Positions 56,177-62,859 of a stretch of 64,000 nucleotides of DNA are shown piece after piece (the stretch's first letter is position 1; every line of letters starts with the position of its first letter). Made by a program: the position numbers and the translations under genes. Source of the stretch: Streptococcus porcinus. GTDB taxonomy: Bacteria > Bacillota > Bacilli > Lactobacillales > Streptococcaceae. The notes beneath the pieces were generated by a model that worked only from the letters and a program-made list of their open reading frames with translations, ran no database searches and was not told the origin of the DNA. Where the stretch lies: contig NZ_LS483388.1 of the NCBI RefSeq assembly GCF_900475415.1, positions 854,001 through 918,000 of the forward strand, read 5' to 3'.

Positions 56177-57239
56177 TTTTTTGTCCTAAATTTGACCTAA
56201 ATAAATTGTTTATTTGATTTACGGATTCTATTTCCTGTTGTTTAAATAGATGTGAGTAAACTGTCAAAGTTGTATTTGGATTTGTATGACCAATCAACTT
56301 AGAGACCTGAACTACATTGATGTTATTTTTTATAAGATATGATACATAAGTATGCCTTAATGAATGCATGTGAACGTTTCGCCCTACAAGCTTCTTAAGT
56401 GTCTTATTTACAGCTGTATTAGATAACTCTACAAATACCCTATCTTTAATTTCAAAGCGCTTGACATACTCTGAGAGAAGCGATAGAGTCCTATCATCAA
56501 TAGGTACAATACGCATTGATGATTTATTTTTAGTTGGGCCATATCCACGCTTTGGACCATACACTTTAAATGTCTTGTTTATGTTAATAGTTGAATTTTC
56601 AAAATTGATATCATTGACAGTCAATCCCATCGCCTCACTAAATCTAAGACCAGTTACTGCTACTAGATATATAAAAAAGTGGGAGCGGTATTTTATAGTT
56701 GAAGTAGTTTCCAACAAATCAAAATATTCGTCAATTTGAAGTATATCTTTTTCTTCATCTTTTTCATTTTGAGCTATTTTTGTAAAAGTTGTAAAATCTT
56801 TTTGAACAATATTTTCGTGCATTGCAACTTTTAAGCATTGACGGATATGAGTGTTAAACATTTTAACCGTTCTCCAAGAGTAATCCTCTAAGAATTGATT
56901 GATCGCTGATTGATATTGAGAAACTGATATATTTTTTATTTTTGCATCTCTGAAATATATTCTGATTTTGCTAAGGGTGTATTCGTATTTTTTCCAAGTT
57001 ACTAAAGATACATTATTCTTTTTATAAGTGTTTGACCATATTTTGAAATAATCGTATAGAGTGGAATTAATGTCTCCAGTTATTCCTTTGCTAATCCTTA
57101 ATTTTTCTTCGCTTGCTTTTATCTCAGCTTCTCGTTTAGTTCTAAAACCACCTCCAGTTTTTTGTTTGTAGTTACCATTACTGTCTTTATAAGAGATTCG
57201 AAATTCCCATCCGTTTGACCTCTTTCTGATACTAGCCAT
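56163..57239 (-). CDS. int: Phage tyrosine recombinase (integrase)
   Basis: A 358-residue site-specific recombinase. Residues 1-60 are an arm-site binding domain (SIRKRSNGWEFRISYKDSNGNYKQKTGGGFRTKREAE), 65-165 the SAM-like core-binding domain, and 170-350 the catalytic domain: Arg in TGLRFSEAMGL near 202, HSLRHTYVSYL near 300, LIGHTNPNTT near 322 and the nucleophile Tyr in TLTVYSHLF near 334. It should insert and remove the phage at tRNA-Arg. Confidence 0.95.
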   Translation of the reverse strand: MASIRKRSNGWEFRISYKDSNGNYKQKTGGGFRTKREAEIKASEEKLRISKGITGDINSTLYDYFKIWSNTYKKNNVSLVTWKKYEYTLSKIRIYFRDAKIKNISVSQYQSAINQFLEDYSWRTVKMFNTHIRQCLKVAMHENIVQKDFTTFTKIAQNEKDEEKDILQIDEYFDLLETTSTIKYRSHFFIYLVAVTGLRFSEAMGLTVNDINFENSTININKTFKVYGPKRGYGPTKNKSSMRIVPIDDRTLSLLSEYVKRFEIKDRVFVELSNTAVNKTLKKLVGRNVHMHSLRHTYVSYLIKNNINVVQVSKLIGHTNPNTTLTVYSHLFKQQEIESVNQINNLFRSNLGQKTKKA

Positions 57240-57306
57240 TGATTTTACCTTTCAATTTTGCTAAAATAGAGTACAAGAAAAGACATCCCTTTTCTTTGAT
57301 ATCACT

Positions 57307-57350
57307 AACCTCACTTCATGCTTGCCGGCGGGAGTGGGGTTTTTATTTTT
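57307..57350 (+). terminator. Hairpin with plus-strand T run between int and the lipoprotein gene
   Basis: AACCTCACT pairs with AGTGGGGTT (one G-T pair) around a loop with GCCGGC, followed by TTTTTATTTTTATT on the plus strand. Both neighbouring genes read on the minus strand, so it faces against them. Confidence 0.55.
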
Positions 57351-57882
57351 ATTGAAGATCTAAAGCTACAACGTATTTTTCGTTATCAAAGTTGATCAAT
57401 GGGTGCACTTCCAACTCGATTTTATCGGTACCTTTTATCCCGAATCCTTGGACAGCATTTTCGTAACTACGACCGGCTGATATAGTATCCATCGTTGTTG
57501 TTATTGGATATGTTGACATCTTGTTGCTTCCGACATAAGTATTTATATCGCCACCCACAACATAATCCTTGTCAGAATTATTAACAACATTATAAGTTAC
57601 TTTCAACACTTTATCTGGATTTGTATCATCAAATTCATTTCTTTCATCTGTAAATTCTGCATTTGTAATTGTAATTTCGACGCCGTCTTTAAATGTTAGT
57701 TTATCACCTATTTTGTATTTTTTATTATTTTTTTCAGCGTTTGATTTTGAGGTCTTGTTTCCAGAGCTTGATTGCATTGTCTTATTATTTGTACTTGACT
57801 TATTGCTACTGTCACTACCAGAACACGCTACAAGCATAGTTGCACTTAGTGTAATTAATCCTAAAGCAAATAATCTTTTCAT
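57349..57882 (-). CDS. Phage lipoprotein, DUF4352-like, possible superinfection-exclusion protein
   Basis: A 177-residue secreted lipoprotein. The signal peptide ends in LVAC with the lipid-modified Cys at residue 20, followed by a Ser/Asn/Lys-rich linker (about 21-55) and a C-terminal beta domain (about 58-177; KIGDKLTFKDGVEITITNAEF) like DUF4352/immunoglobulin-like lipoproteins. It lies between int and the repressor, the same place as ltp of S. thermophilus phage TP-J34, whose lipoprotein blocks DNA injection of related phages. That role is inferred from position and architecture. Confidence 0.75.
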   Translation of the reverse strand: MKRLFALGLITLSATMLVACSGSDSSNKSSTNNKTMQSSSGNKTSKSNAEKNNKKYKIGDKLTFKDGVEITITNAEFTDERNEFDDTNPDKVLKVTYNVVNNSDKDYVVGGDINTYVGSNKMSTYPITTTMDTISAGRSYENAVQGFGIKGTDKIELEVHPLINFDNEKYVVALDLQ

Positions 57883-57935
57883 AATATATTTCTCCCTGTC
57901 AGCTTTTAGTGTGATTCAGACTTTGCACATGTTTA

Positions 57936-58286
57936 TTAAATTAAATTTTTAAACTCTTCAATGACCATCGCTTCGTTAGCTATGGTTTTTAATCTATACG
58001 TTTCCATAAAACGACAGATGTTAAAATCTTCGATATTGTCAAGCGTAGGTAAATATTCTTTTAGCAAATGATGGATCATGTTGCGGTCAGACATCTGTTC
58101 ATATTTTTCACGCATTCGTTCATAATTTTGTAACAAATGATTTTGATGCTCAGATTCGTGATATAAAACCTTCTTTTTATCAATATCATCAAGATATGCA
58201 TCCATGATAATAACATTCGCTTGATGTATATAAAAACCTTTATTGTCTATCTCACGACCGTCAATAAATAACACTTCTGGTGTCAT
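57936..58286 (-). CDS. ImmA/IrrE-like metallopeptidase
   Basis: A 116-residue protein with HESEH at residues 43-47, the zinc-binding HExxH motif of ImmA/IrrE peptidases, in YHESEHQNHLL. It follows the repressor gene by four bases on the same strand. ImmA-type proteins cleave phage or ICE repressors to trigger induction in other Gram-positive systems. Shorter than typical family members. Repressor cleavage here is inferred. Confidence 0.8.
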   Translation of the reverse strand: MTPEVLFIDGREIDNKGFYIHQANVIIMDAYLDDIDKKKVLYHESEHQNHLLQNYERMREKYEQMSDRNMIHHLLKEYLPTLDNIEDFNICRFMETYRLKTIANEAMVIEEFKNLI

Positions 58287-58290
58287 AGGC

Positions 58291-58647
58291 TTATTCCTTA
58301 TCTCTATTTTTCATTCTAGCTTCTAATACAGAAGTTATTAAATCTAAATCTTCGTCATTTAATTGATGACCGTCAAATGCCATTGCTGATGAGGCGACAT
58401 GGCGGAGGTCTATAGTGTGTTCAGTGTTTTTAGAAATTGGTGTTACACCTATCAAATATTCTGGAGATATGTTTAATGCTTTAGCAAAAACATCAGCTCT
58501 ATCTAGTGGAAACTTTCTCTTTTTAGTAAAGTACATAGATACACTCGATTTTGACATTTTTACTCGTCTTGCTAACTCACTAATAGAAATATTTTTATCT
58601 TTTGATACTTCTTCTATTAGTTGTATTATCTCGTCATTTGTTCTCAT
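58291..58647 (-). CDS. Phage repressor, XRE (CI-like) family
   Basis: A 118-residue protein. Residues 8-62 form a helix-turn-helix of the Cro/CI type (ISELARRVKMSKSSVSMYFTKKRKFPLDRADVFAKALNISPEYLIGV). The C-terminal half (LNDEDLDLITSVLEARMKN) is short and lacks a LexA-type Ser/Lys peptidase domain, which fits cleavage by the neighbouring ImmA-like protein instead of self-cleavage. It is transcribed from a divergent promoter facing the Cro-like gene. Confidence 0.88.
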   Translation of the reverse strand: MRTNDEIIQLIEEVSKDKNISISELARRVKMSKSSVSMYFTKKRKFPLDRADVFAKALNISPEYLIGVTPISKNTEHTIDLRHVASSAMAFDGHQLNDEDLDLITSVLEARMKNRDKE

Positions 58648-58677
58648 GATTTTACCTTTCTTCTATTAACTGCTATA

Positions 58678-58706
58678 ATTATAACACTGTTCTCTAAAAG
58701 ATACAA
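58678..58706 (-). promoter_or_regulatory. Repressor promoter (minus strand)
   Basis: On the minus strand, TTGTAT (58706-58701) and TATAAT (58683-58678) with a 17-base spacer and TG before the -10. One operator-like repeat lies within the spacer. Confidence 0.75.
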
Positions 58707-58800
58707 GCGTTCCTTCAAAAAAACTTTTTTATTTTTTTTAGAAAAAAGTGTTGACAAAAAAGAACGGTGTGTTATACTTAAATTGTTCCTTAAAGAGAAC
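58689..58800. promoter_or_regulatory. Operator region with four 16-bp repeats
   Basis: GTTCTCTAAAAGATAC (58689-58704), GTTCCTTCAAAAAAAC (58709-58724), GTTGACAAAAAAGAAC (58750-58765) and GTTCCTTAAAGAGAAC (58785-58800) share the pattern GTTC-N8-GAAC with an A-rich centre. The third overlaps the -35 of the rightward promoter, the fourth its start region. A fifth copy lies at 59044-59059. Confidence 0.75.
58751..58778 (+). promoter_or_regulatory. Early rightward phage promoter
   Basis: TTGACA at 58751-58756, 16-base spacer, TATACT at 58773-58778, between operator-like repeats. Confidence 0.8.
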
Positions 58801-58833
58801 GATTATTTAATTTAACGAACGAAAGGAGATAAT

Positions 58834-59052
58834 ATGGCAGTAGATTATTTACGTGTAAAAGCTGAGCGTGTTGCTAAAGGGTTTACGCAAGACTATATGG
58901 CAAAGCAACTTGGCTGGTCAGATAGAGCACGTTACGCAAAGCGCGAAAATGGATTTGTTTCTTTTGACGCAGACGAATTAGCTAAAGTTGCTGAAATTTT
59001 AGGTATTTCAAAAGATGATATCGGTATTTTTTTTAAATACAACGTTCACTAA
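58834..59052 (+). CDS. Cro-like XRE regulator
   Basis: A 72-residue helix-turn-helix protein (VKAERVAKGFTQDYMAKQLGWSDRARYAKRENGFVSFDADELAKVAEILGI), divergent from the repressor and the first gene of the rightward early operon; the likely antagonist of the repressor in the lysis/lysogeny choice. GAAAGGAG precedes the ATG. Confidence 0.88.
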   Translation: MAVDYLRVKAERVAKGFTQDYMAKQLGWSDRARYAKRENGFVSFDADELAKVAEILGISKDDIGIFFKYNVH

Positions 59053-59059
59053 AAAGAAC
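59044..59059. promoter_or_regulatory. Fifth operator-like repeat overlapping the cro stop codon
   Basis: GTTCACTAAAAAGAAC matches the repeats near 58,700-58,800 and ends just past the TAA of the Cro-like gene. Confidence 0.6.
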
Positions 59060-59076
59060 GATTAAAAGGAGAAAAC

Positions 59077-59250
59077 ATGGAACTAACAATCACACAAAGT
59101 CTGACTTTATTACCAATCGTAATTTTCGTGCTGGTTAAACTTTTAAATTCAGACTACAACGCAACGATCGAGATTGAGGAAGTTGAAGTGAGAGAGCAAC
59201 GAAATTCAAACTATGGTCGAGTTATCCAAACGATGGCAGAAATACACTAA
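59077..59250 (+). CDS. Small phage membrane protein (57 residues)
   Basis: A 57-codon gene: hydrophobic residues 8-22 (SLTLLPIVIFVLVKLL) predict one membrane helix, and the C-terminal two thirds are charged (IEIEEVEVREQRN). AAAAGGAG lies at 59065-59072. It follows the Cro-like gene on the same strand. Function unknown. Confidence 0.7.
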   Translation: MELTITQSLTLLPIVIFVLVKLLNSDYNATIEIEEVEVREQRNSNYGRVIQTMAEIH

Positions 59251-59254
59251 AACG

Positions 59255-59280
59255 CAAAAAAGTCCGATTGCAGTCGGACT
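59255..59280 (-). terminator. Hairpin with minus-strand T run in the early phage region
   Basis: AGTCCGA pairs with TCGGACT; the A run before it on the plus strand is a T run on the minus strand, so it would end leftward transcripts, although all nearby genes read rightward. Confidence 0.5.
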
Positions 59281-59330
59281 CAAACTAAAATTTATTTACT
59301 TAATTATAACATGAAAGGATATGGCTATCA

Positions 59331-59609
59331 ATGGATAAATTAGCTGACGAATGGATAAAGACAGTAACTGAACGCTTATTCAAGAACTTATTTAAAACTT
59401 TAAAAGTTTTTGATGTTGAAAATGTAATGCCTTTAATGCTTACGAGAGGTCAATTAAACACTTTCATTGGCCTGAATCCAACAAGGATAAATGAACTAAT
59501 TGACATGAAAGATTTTCCGATTGTTAGGGTTCCGGGTAAGCAAGATAGGTATCCAAGAGATGCAGTTAAAAAATGGATTGACGAGAACTGGGAGAGAATA
59601 GAAAAATGA
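59331..59609 (+). CDS. Phage helix-turn-helix DNA-binding protein (excisionase-like)
   Basis: A 92-residue protein. After a helical N-terminal part, MLTRGQLNTFIGLNPTRINELIDMKDFPIVRVPGKQDRYPRDAVKKWIDE looks like a MerR/excisionase-type winged helix, a motif that places a helix-turn-helix and a W-x-x-x-x-W end. GAAAGGAT lies 11 bases upstream. An excisionase or early regulator is likely; which cannot be decided. Confidence 0.75.
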   Translation: MDKLADEWIKTVTERLFKNLFKTLKVFDVENVMPLMLTRGQLNTFIGLNPTRINELIDMKDFPIVRVPGKQDRYPRDAVKKWIDENWERIEK

Positions 59610-59746
59610 AAAAATTATTTAACTTAATCTTTGCAAAAGAAGAGGTAAAACAACATCAACCACACGACACGAAGCGGGCTTCATCAGAAAAACAGTGGGC
59701 TAAATTTGACGCTTATATGCGAAGTAGGATTTCAGAGGGGAAGTAG
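59606..59746 (+). CDS. Small phage protein (46 residues)
   Basis: A 46-codon gene overlapping the previous one by four bases (ATGA). N-terminal MKKLFNLIFAKEE, then a basic, His-rich segment and KQWAKFDAYMRSRISEGK. Function unknown; the overlap supports it being translated. Confidence 0.65.
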   Translation: MKKLFNLIFAKEEVKQHQPHDTKRASSEKQWAKFDAYMRSRISEGK

Positions 59747-59956
59747 ATGAAAGAATTTATTAACAGTCAAATTGATTTGTATGAAACAATTTTAAATTGT
59801 GTTGCTGAAAAATGGCCAAAGATGGAAGAAAATAAAAAAATCAAAATAGTTAATGCTATTTATCAAAGTTGGTCTCTTACAGATATTAATAGCACCCTTG
59901 AAGCAATAGAAATGGATGTAGATAGATATGAGAATTTATGTAAACAAAAAAGGTAA
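59747..59956 (+). CDS. Hypothetical phage protein
   Basis: A 69-residue acidic helical protein (MKEFINSQIDLYETILN...). It starts immediately after the previous stop with AGAGGGGAAG upstream and overlaps the next gene by 29 bases. No family recognised. Confidence 0.7.
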   Translation: MKEFINSQIDLYETILNCVAEKWPKMEENKKIKIVNAIYQSWSLTDINSTLEAIEMDVDRYENLCKQKR

Positions 59957-60212
59957 ACCGTCCGTTGAATTTGAGTTTGAAGATCGGCGCGGTGTCATGT
60001 TTGATACAAGATTAATGTTAAAAGAATCACCACTCAAAGAAGAGTTTAAAGTTGATATGTACAAAGCTATTGATGGTGTTTTAAAAAAATATGAAGACAT
60101 TTTCGATACTCCTCTTTTTGAAGAATTAATAATCGGGAAAGAAGAAGATATTAGAAAAATGATTGATTACGATGACAAATTCACTGAACTTTTTGGAGGG
60201 ATTAGACATTGA
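59928..60212 (+). CDS. Hypothetical phage protein
   Basis: A 94-residue protein with a beta-like N-terminal part (MRIYVNKKGKPSVEFEFEDRRGVMF) and a helical acidic C-terminal part. It overlaps both neighbours (29 and 4 bases), as expected of early phage genes. No family recognised. Confidence 0.7.
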   Translation: MRIYVNKKGKPSVEFEFEDRRGVMFDTRLMLKESPLKEEFKVDMYKAIDGVLKKYEDIFDTPLFEELIIGKEEDIRKMIDYDDKFTELFGGIRH

Positions 60213-60916
60213 AGATAACTAAAGCACAAGATTTAAAACGGACAAACAATTGGAGAATTCTTATCTATGGTAAAGCTGGACTTGGCAAGACATCGCTAAT
60301 TAAACAATTAAAAGGTAACACTTTGGTATTGTCATTGGATAACTCCCATAAAGTATTAGAGGGCATTCCAAATGTTGATGTTAGAACAATTGACAATGAC
60401 GGCGCAATTTCGTTCGATAGGGAACATCCGTCAGACGATATCAATATTTTCCTTAAAGAAGTTGATGAAGTGTTAGATCAATACGATAACTTAGTCATTG
60501 ATAATGTATCAAGCTTACAATCAGACTGGTTTATCGAACAAGGTCGCAAGTCTAAAAATGGAATTAGTAACGAGTTACAACATTATAACCAATGGACTAA
60601 TTACTTCCTGAGAGTATTAACAACTATCTATTTAAAACCAATAAATATTTACGTAACGGCATGGGAAGATACACATGAGTTAAATTTGGAAACAGGACAA
60701 ATTATTACGCAATACGTTCCGCAGATTAGGGGGTCTGTATTAAATCAATTGCTGGGGTTGACAGATATTGTCGGTCGTATCTTAGTAAATGCAAAAACAG
60801 GTTCTCGCGGATTGATTCTTGAAGGTAGCGAAGGCACTTATGCTAAGAATAGATTAGATGATAGAACCGCTTGTAAAATTGAAGATTTGTTTAACTTCGA
60901 AGGGAGTGATGCGTAA
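60209..60916 (+). CDS. Phage P-loop ATPase of the replication module
   Basis: A 235-residue NTPase. Walker A is IYGKAGLGKTSL near residue 20, and a Walker B-like LVIDNVSSL lies near 95. It matches the phage nucleotide-binding family present in streptococcal and lactococcal phages directly before the helicase gene (orf233 in S. thermophilus Sfi21). Likely a RecA/Sak-like ATPase for recombination or replication start. Four-base overlap with the previous gene. Confidence 0.88.
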   Translation: MKITKAQDLKRTNNWRILIYGKAGLGKTSLIKQLKGNTLVLSLDNSHKVLEGIPNVDVRTIDNDGAISFDREHPSDDINIFLKEVDEVLDQYDNLVIDNVSSLQSDWFIEQGRKSKNGISNELQHYNQWTNYFLRVLTTIYLKPINIYVTAWEDTHELNLETGQIITQYVPQIRGSVLNQLLGLTDIVGRILVNAKTGSRGLILEGSEGTYAKNRLDDRTACKIEDLFNFEGSDA

Positions 60917-60987
60917 CGGTATACCAATTACACGACTACCAGGCTGAACTTATAAACGAAGCGAGAAAGCATATTTTAAACAATAAC

Positions 60988-62355
60988 GTGATGATTGTCA
61001 GCCCTCCCGGAAGTGGCAAATCAGTTGTCATATCTGACATTGCGAAGTCAGCAACTAAGAAAAACGGACACGTTTTATTCTTAGTGCATCGCAAGGAATT
61101 AATAGACCAAATCACAAACAGCTTTAAATTCCATGAGGTCGATATGGATAAAGTCGATTTACTAACAGTTGGCAAAGCAAAAAATCGACTGGATAAATTA
61201 ACCAAGCCTACACTGATTATCACAGACGAGGGGCATCACGGTAAGGCAAGTACTTACCAAGTTATCTATGATTATTTTAAAGACGTTCCAAGATTAGGTT
61301 TTACTGCAACACCTTGGAGGCTATCGGGTGACGGTTTCACAGACACCTACGATGTTATGGTTCTTGGCAAGACTGTTGAGTGGTTAATCGATAACAACAA
61401 ACTAGCACCATATGATTATTACAGTGTATTATCAATCGACACTTCGAAACTAAAAGTGCAAAACGGAGATTACTCTAATAAATCGATTGATGAATCATTT
61501 GGTAAAAAGATTTTTGGTGATGTCGTCCAAGAATATATCAAAAAGGCCAACGGTCAGAAAGCTATCTTATATGCTCACTCTGTGGAAGCGTCAGAGGCAT
61601 TTGCTAAAGAATTCCAATCTATTGGTATCAATGCAATACATGCAGACGCAAAAACACCTAAGGCTGAACGTGACAAAATCATGCAAGATTTTCGTGACGG
61701 AAAAATACAAGTCGTTTGTAATGTTGACTTGATATCAGAGGGGTTCGATGTTCCTGACTGTGCTGTAACCATACTATGCAGACCGACTAAATCACTTGTT
61801 TTATTTCTTCAACAATCCATGCGATCAATGAGATATCAACCTAATAAAAAGGCGATTATACTTGACCACGTTGGAAATTGGAACGTGCATGGCTTACCAG
61901 ACGCACCGCACGATTGGGAAAGCTATTTTATTGGTGGTTGGAAAAAGAAGTCAAATAAAACTAATACGGTACACGCAAAAGAATGCCCTGAGTGTTCAGC
62001 GCTATGGCCACTCAATCAACCACTTTGTGATTTATGCGGACACGACTTTAACTTGAAAGAAAAGCAAGAGAAAGAACGCATAGAGGCAGAACTTGAACTC
62101 ATAAAACGTGAGCAGTTTAGAATCAAACAACTTGCTAAGAAGAAGTTTGGTAAAGATTTAAAAACAAACTGGGAAATTGCCCAAGCTAGAGTTAAAGACG
62201 CTGGTAAAGGCAAACCATTATACAAACTGATTTATTTCTACTTAAAAACTGATTGGGTAGAAACGAATATCAAACAACTTGCTGAAGTAACTGGCAAGTC
62301 AGAAAAAGAAATATATAGCGCCTACAATTGGCTAGAAAAGAAATTAAGAGGATAA
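60988..62355 (+). CDS. Phage DEAD/DEAH-type helicase (5' end unclear)
   Basis: An SF2 helicase. From the GTG at 60988 it is 455 residues: Walker A PPGSGKS, DEGHHGK (motif II), GFTATPWR (motif III), then SEGFDVPDCAVTILCRPTKSLVLFLQQSMRSMRYQ (motifs V/VI), and a four-Cys zinc finger CPECSALWPLNQPLCDLCGHDF near 330. The same frame continues upstream from 60910 with VYQLHDYQAELINEARKHILNN, a typical Q-motif start, but has no ATG, GTG or TTG before 60988; ACG at 60916 and an out-of-frame ATG at 60909 are the only candidates. So the real start, or a one-base frameshift, is undecided. Confidence 0.85.
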   Translation: MMIVSPPGSGKSVVISDIAKSATKKNGHVLFLVHRKELIDQITNSFKFHEVDMDKVDLLTVGKAKNRLDKLTKPTLIITDEGHHGKASTYQVIYDYFKDVPRLGFTATPWRLSGDGFTDTYDVMVLGKTVEWLIDNNKLAPYDYYSVLSIDTSKLKVQNGDYSNKSIDESFGKKIFGDVVQEYIKKANGQKAILYAHSVEASEAFAKEFQSIGINAIHADAKTPKAERDKIMQDFRDGKIQVVCNVDLISEGFDVPDCAVTILCRPTKSLVLFLQQSMRSMRYQPNKKAIILDHVGNWNVHGLPDAPHDWESYFIGGWKKKSNKTNTVHAKECPECSALWPLNQPLCDLCGHDFNLKEKQEKERIEAELELIKREQFRIKQLAKKKFGKDLKTNWEIAQARVKDAGKGKPLYKLIYFYLKTDWVETNIKQLAEVTGKSEKEIYSAYNWLEKKLRG

Positions 62356-62359
62356 AAAA

Positions 62360-62842
62360 ATGGCAGGATTTACAACAGATTTTTCAGAAGTTAAAGAACA
62401 CGCAGAATTCAAAGAACAACCATACGAAATGATTGTCTTTGATGCATACGAAGCAGTAAACGAACGCAACAATAAAAAGCGTGTCGTTATCGATTACGTT
62501 GTCCGAAATGACATCAAACAAGAAATGCAAAACTTCCATTTATGGGATGAGCAATATCCTAATTCCCAAACTGGGAAATATCACATTGGCATCTTAATGG
62601 GTAAAGCAAAAGCGCTAGGTATCAAAGAGGGTCAACACTACGATAGCTTTGAGGCATTCTTAAATGACTTCAAAGGACGTACTGCAAAAGTTACCGTAAA
62701 ACTTGAGGAGTATAACGGAAATAGATATCCGAAAGTACGTTACTTAAACCCAAGTGAAGTGCCAAATTCACAACACGTTTGGAAAGAAAAAACAACTGGA
62801 TTTACACAAGCGGAGATTAAAGACGACGATCTTCCGTTCTAA
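62360..62842 (+). CDS. DUF669 phage protein
   Basis: A 160-residue protein starting MAGFTTDFSEVKEHAEFKEQPYEMIVFDAYEA, typical of the DUF669 family placed next to helicase and primase genes in streptococcal phages; thought to be a single-strand-binding-like protein. AGAGGATAAAAAA precedes the ATG. Confidence 0.85.
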   Translation: MAGFTTDFSEVKEHAEFKEQPYEMIVFDAYEAVNERNNKKRVVIDYVVRNDIKQEMQNFHLWDEQYPNSQTGKYHIGILMGKAKALGIKEGQHYDSFEAFLNDFKGRTAKVTVKLEEYNGNRYPKVRYLNPSEVPNSQHVWKEKTTGFTQAEIKDDDLPF

Positions 62843-62859
62843 TAAGATTGGGGGATAAA

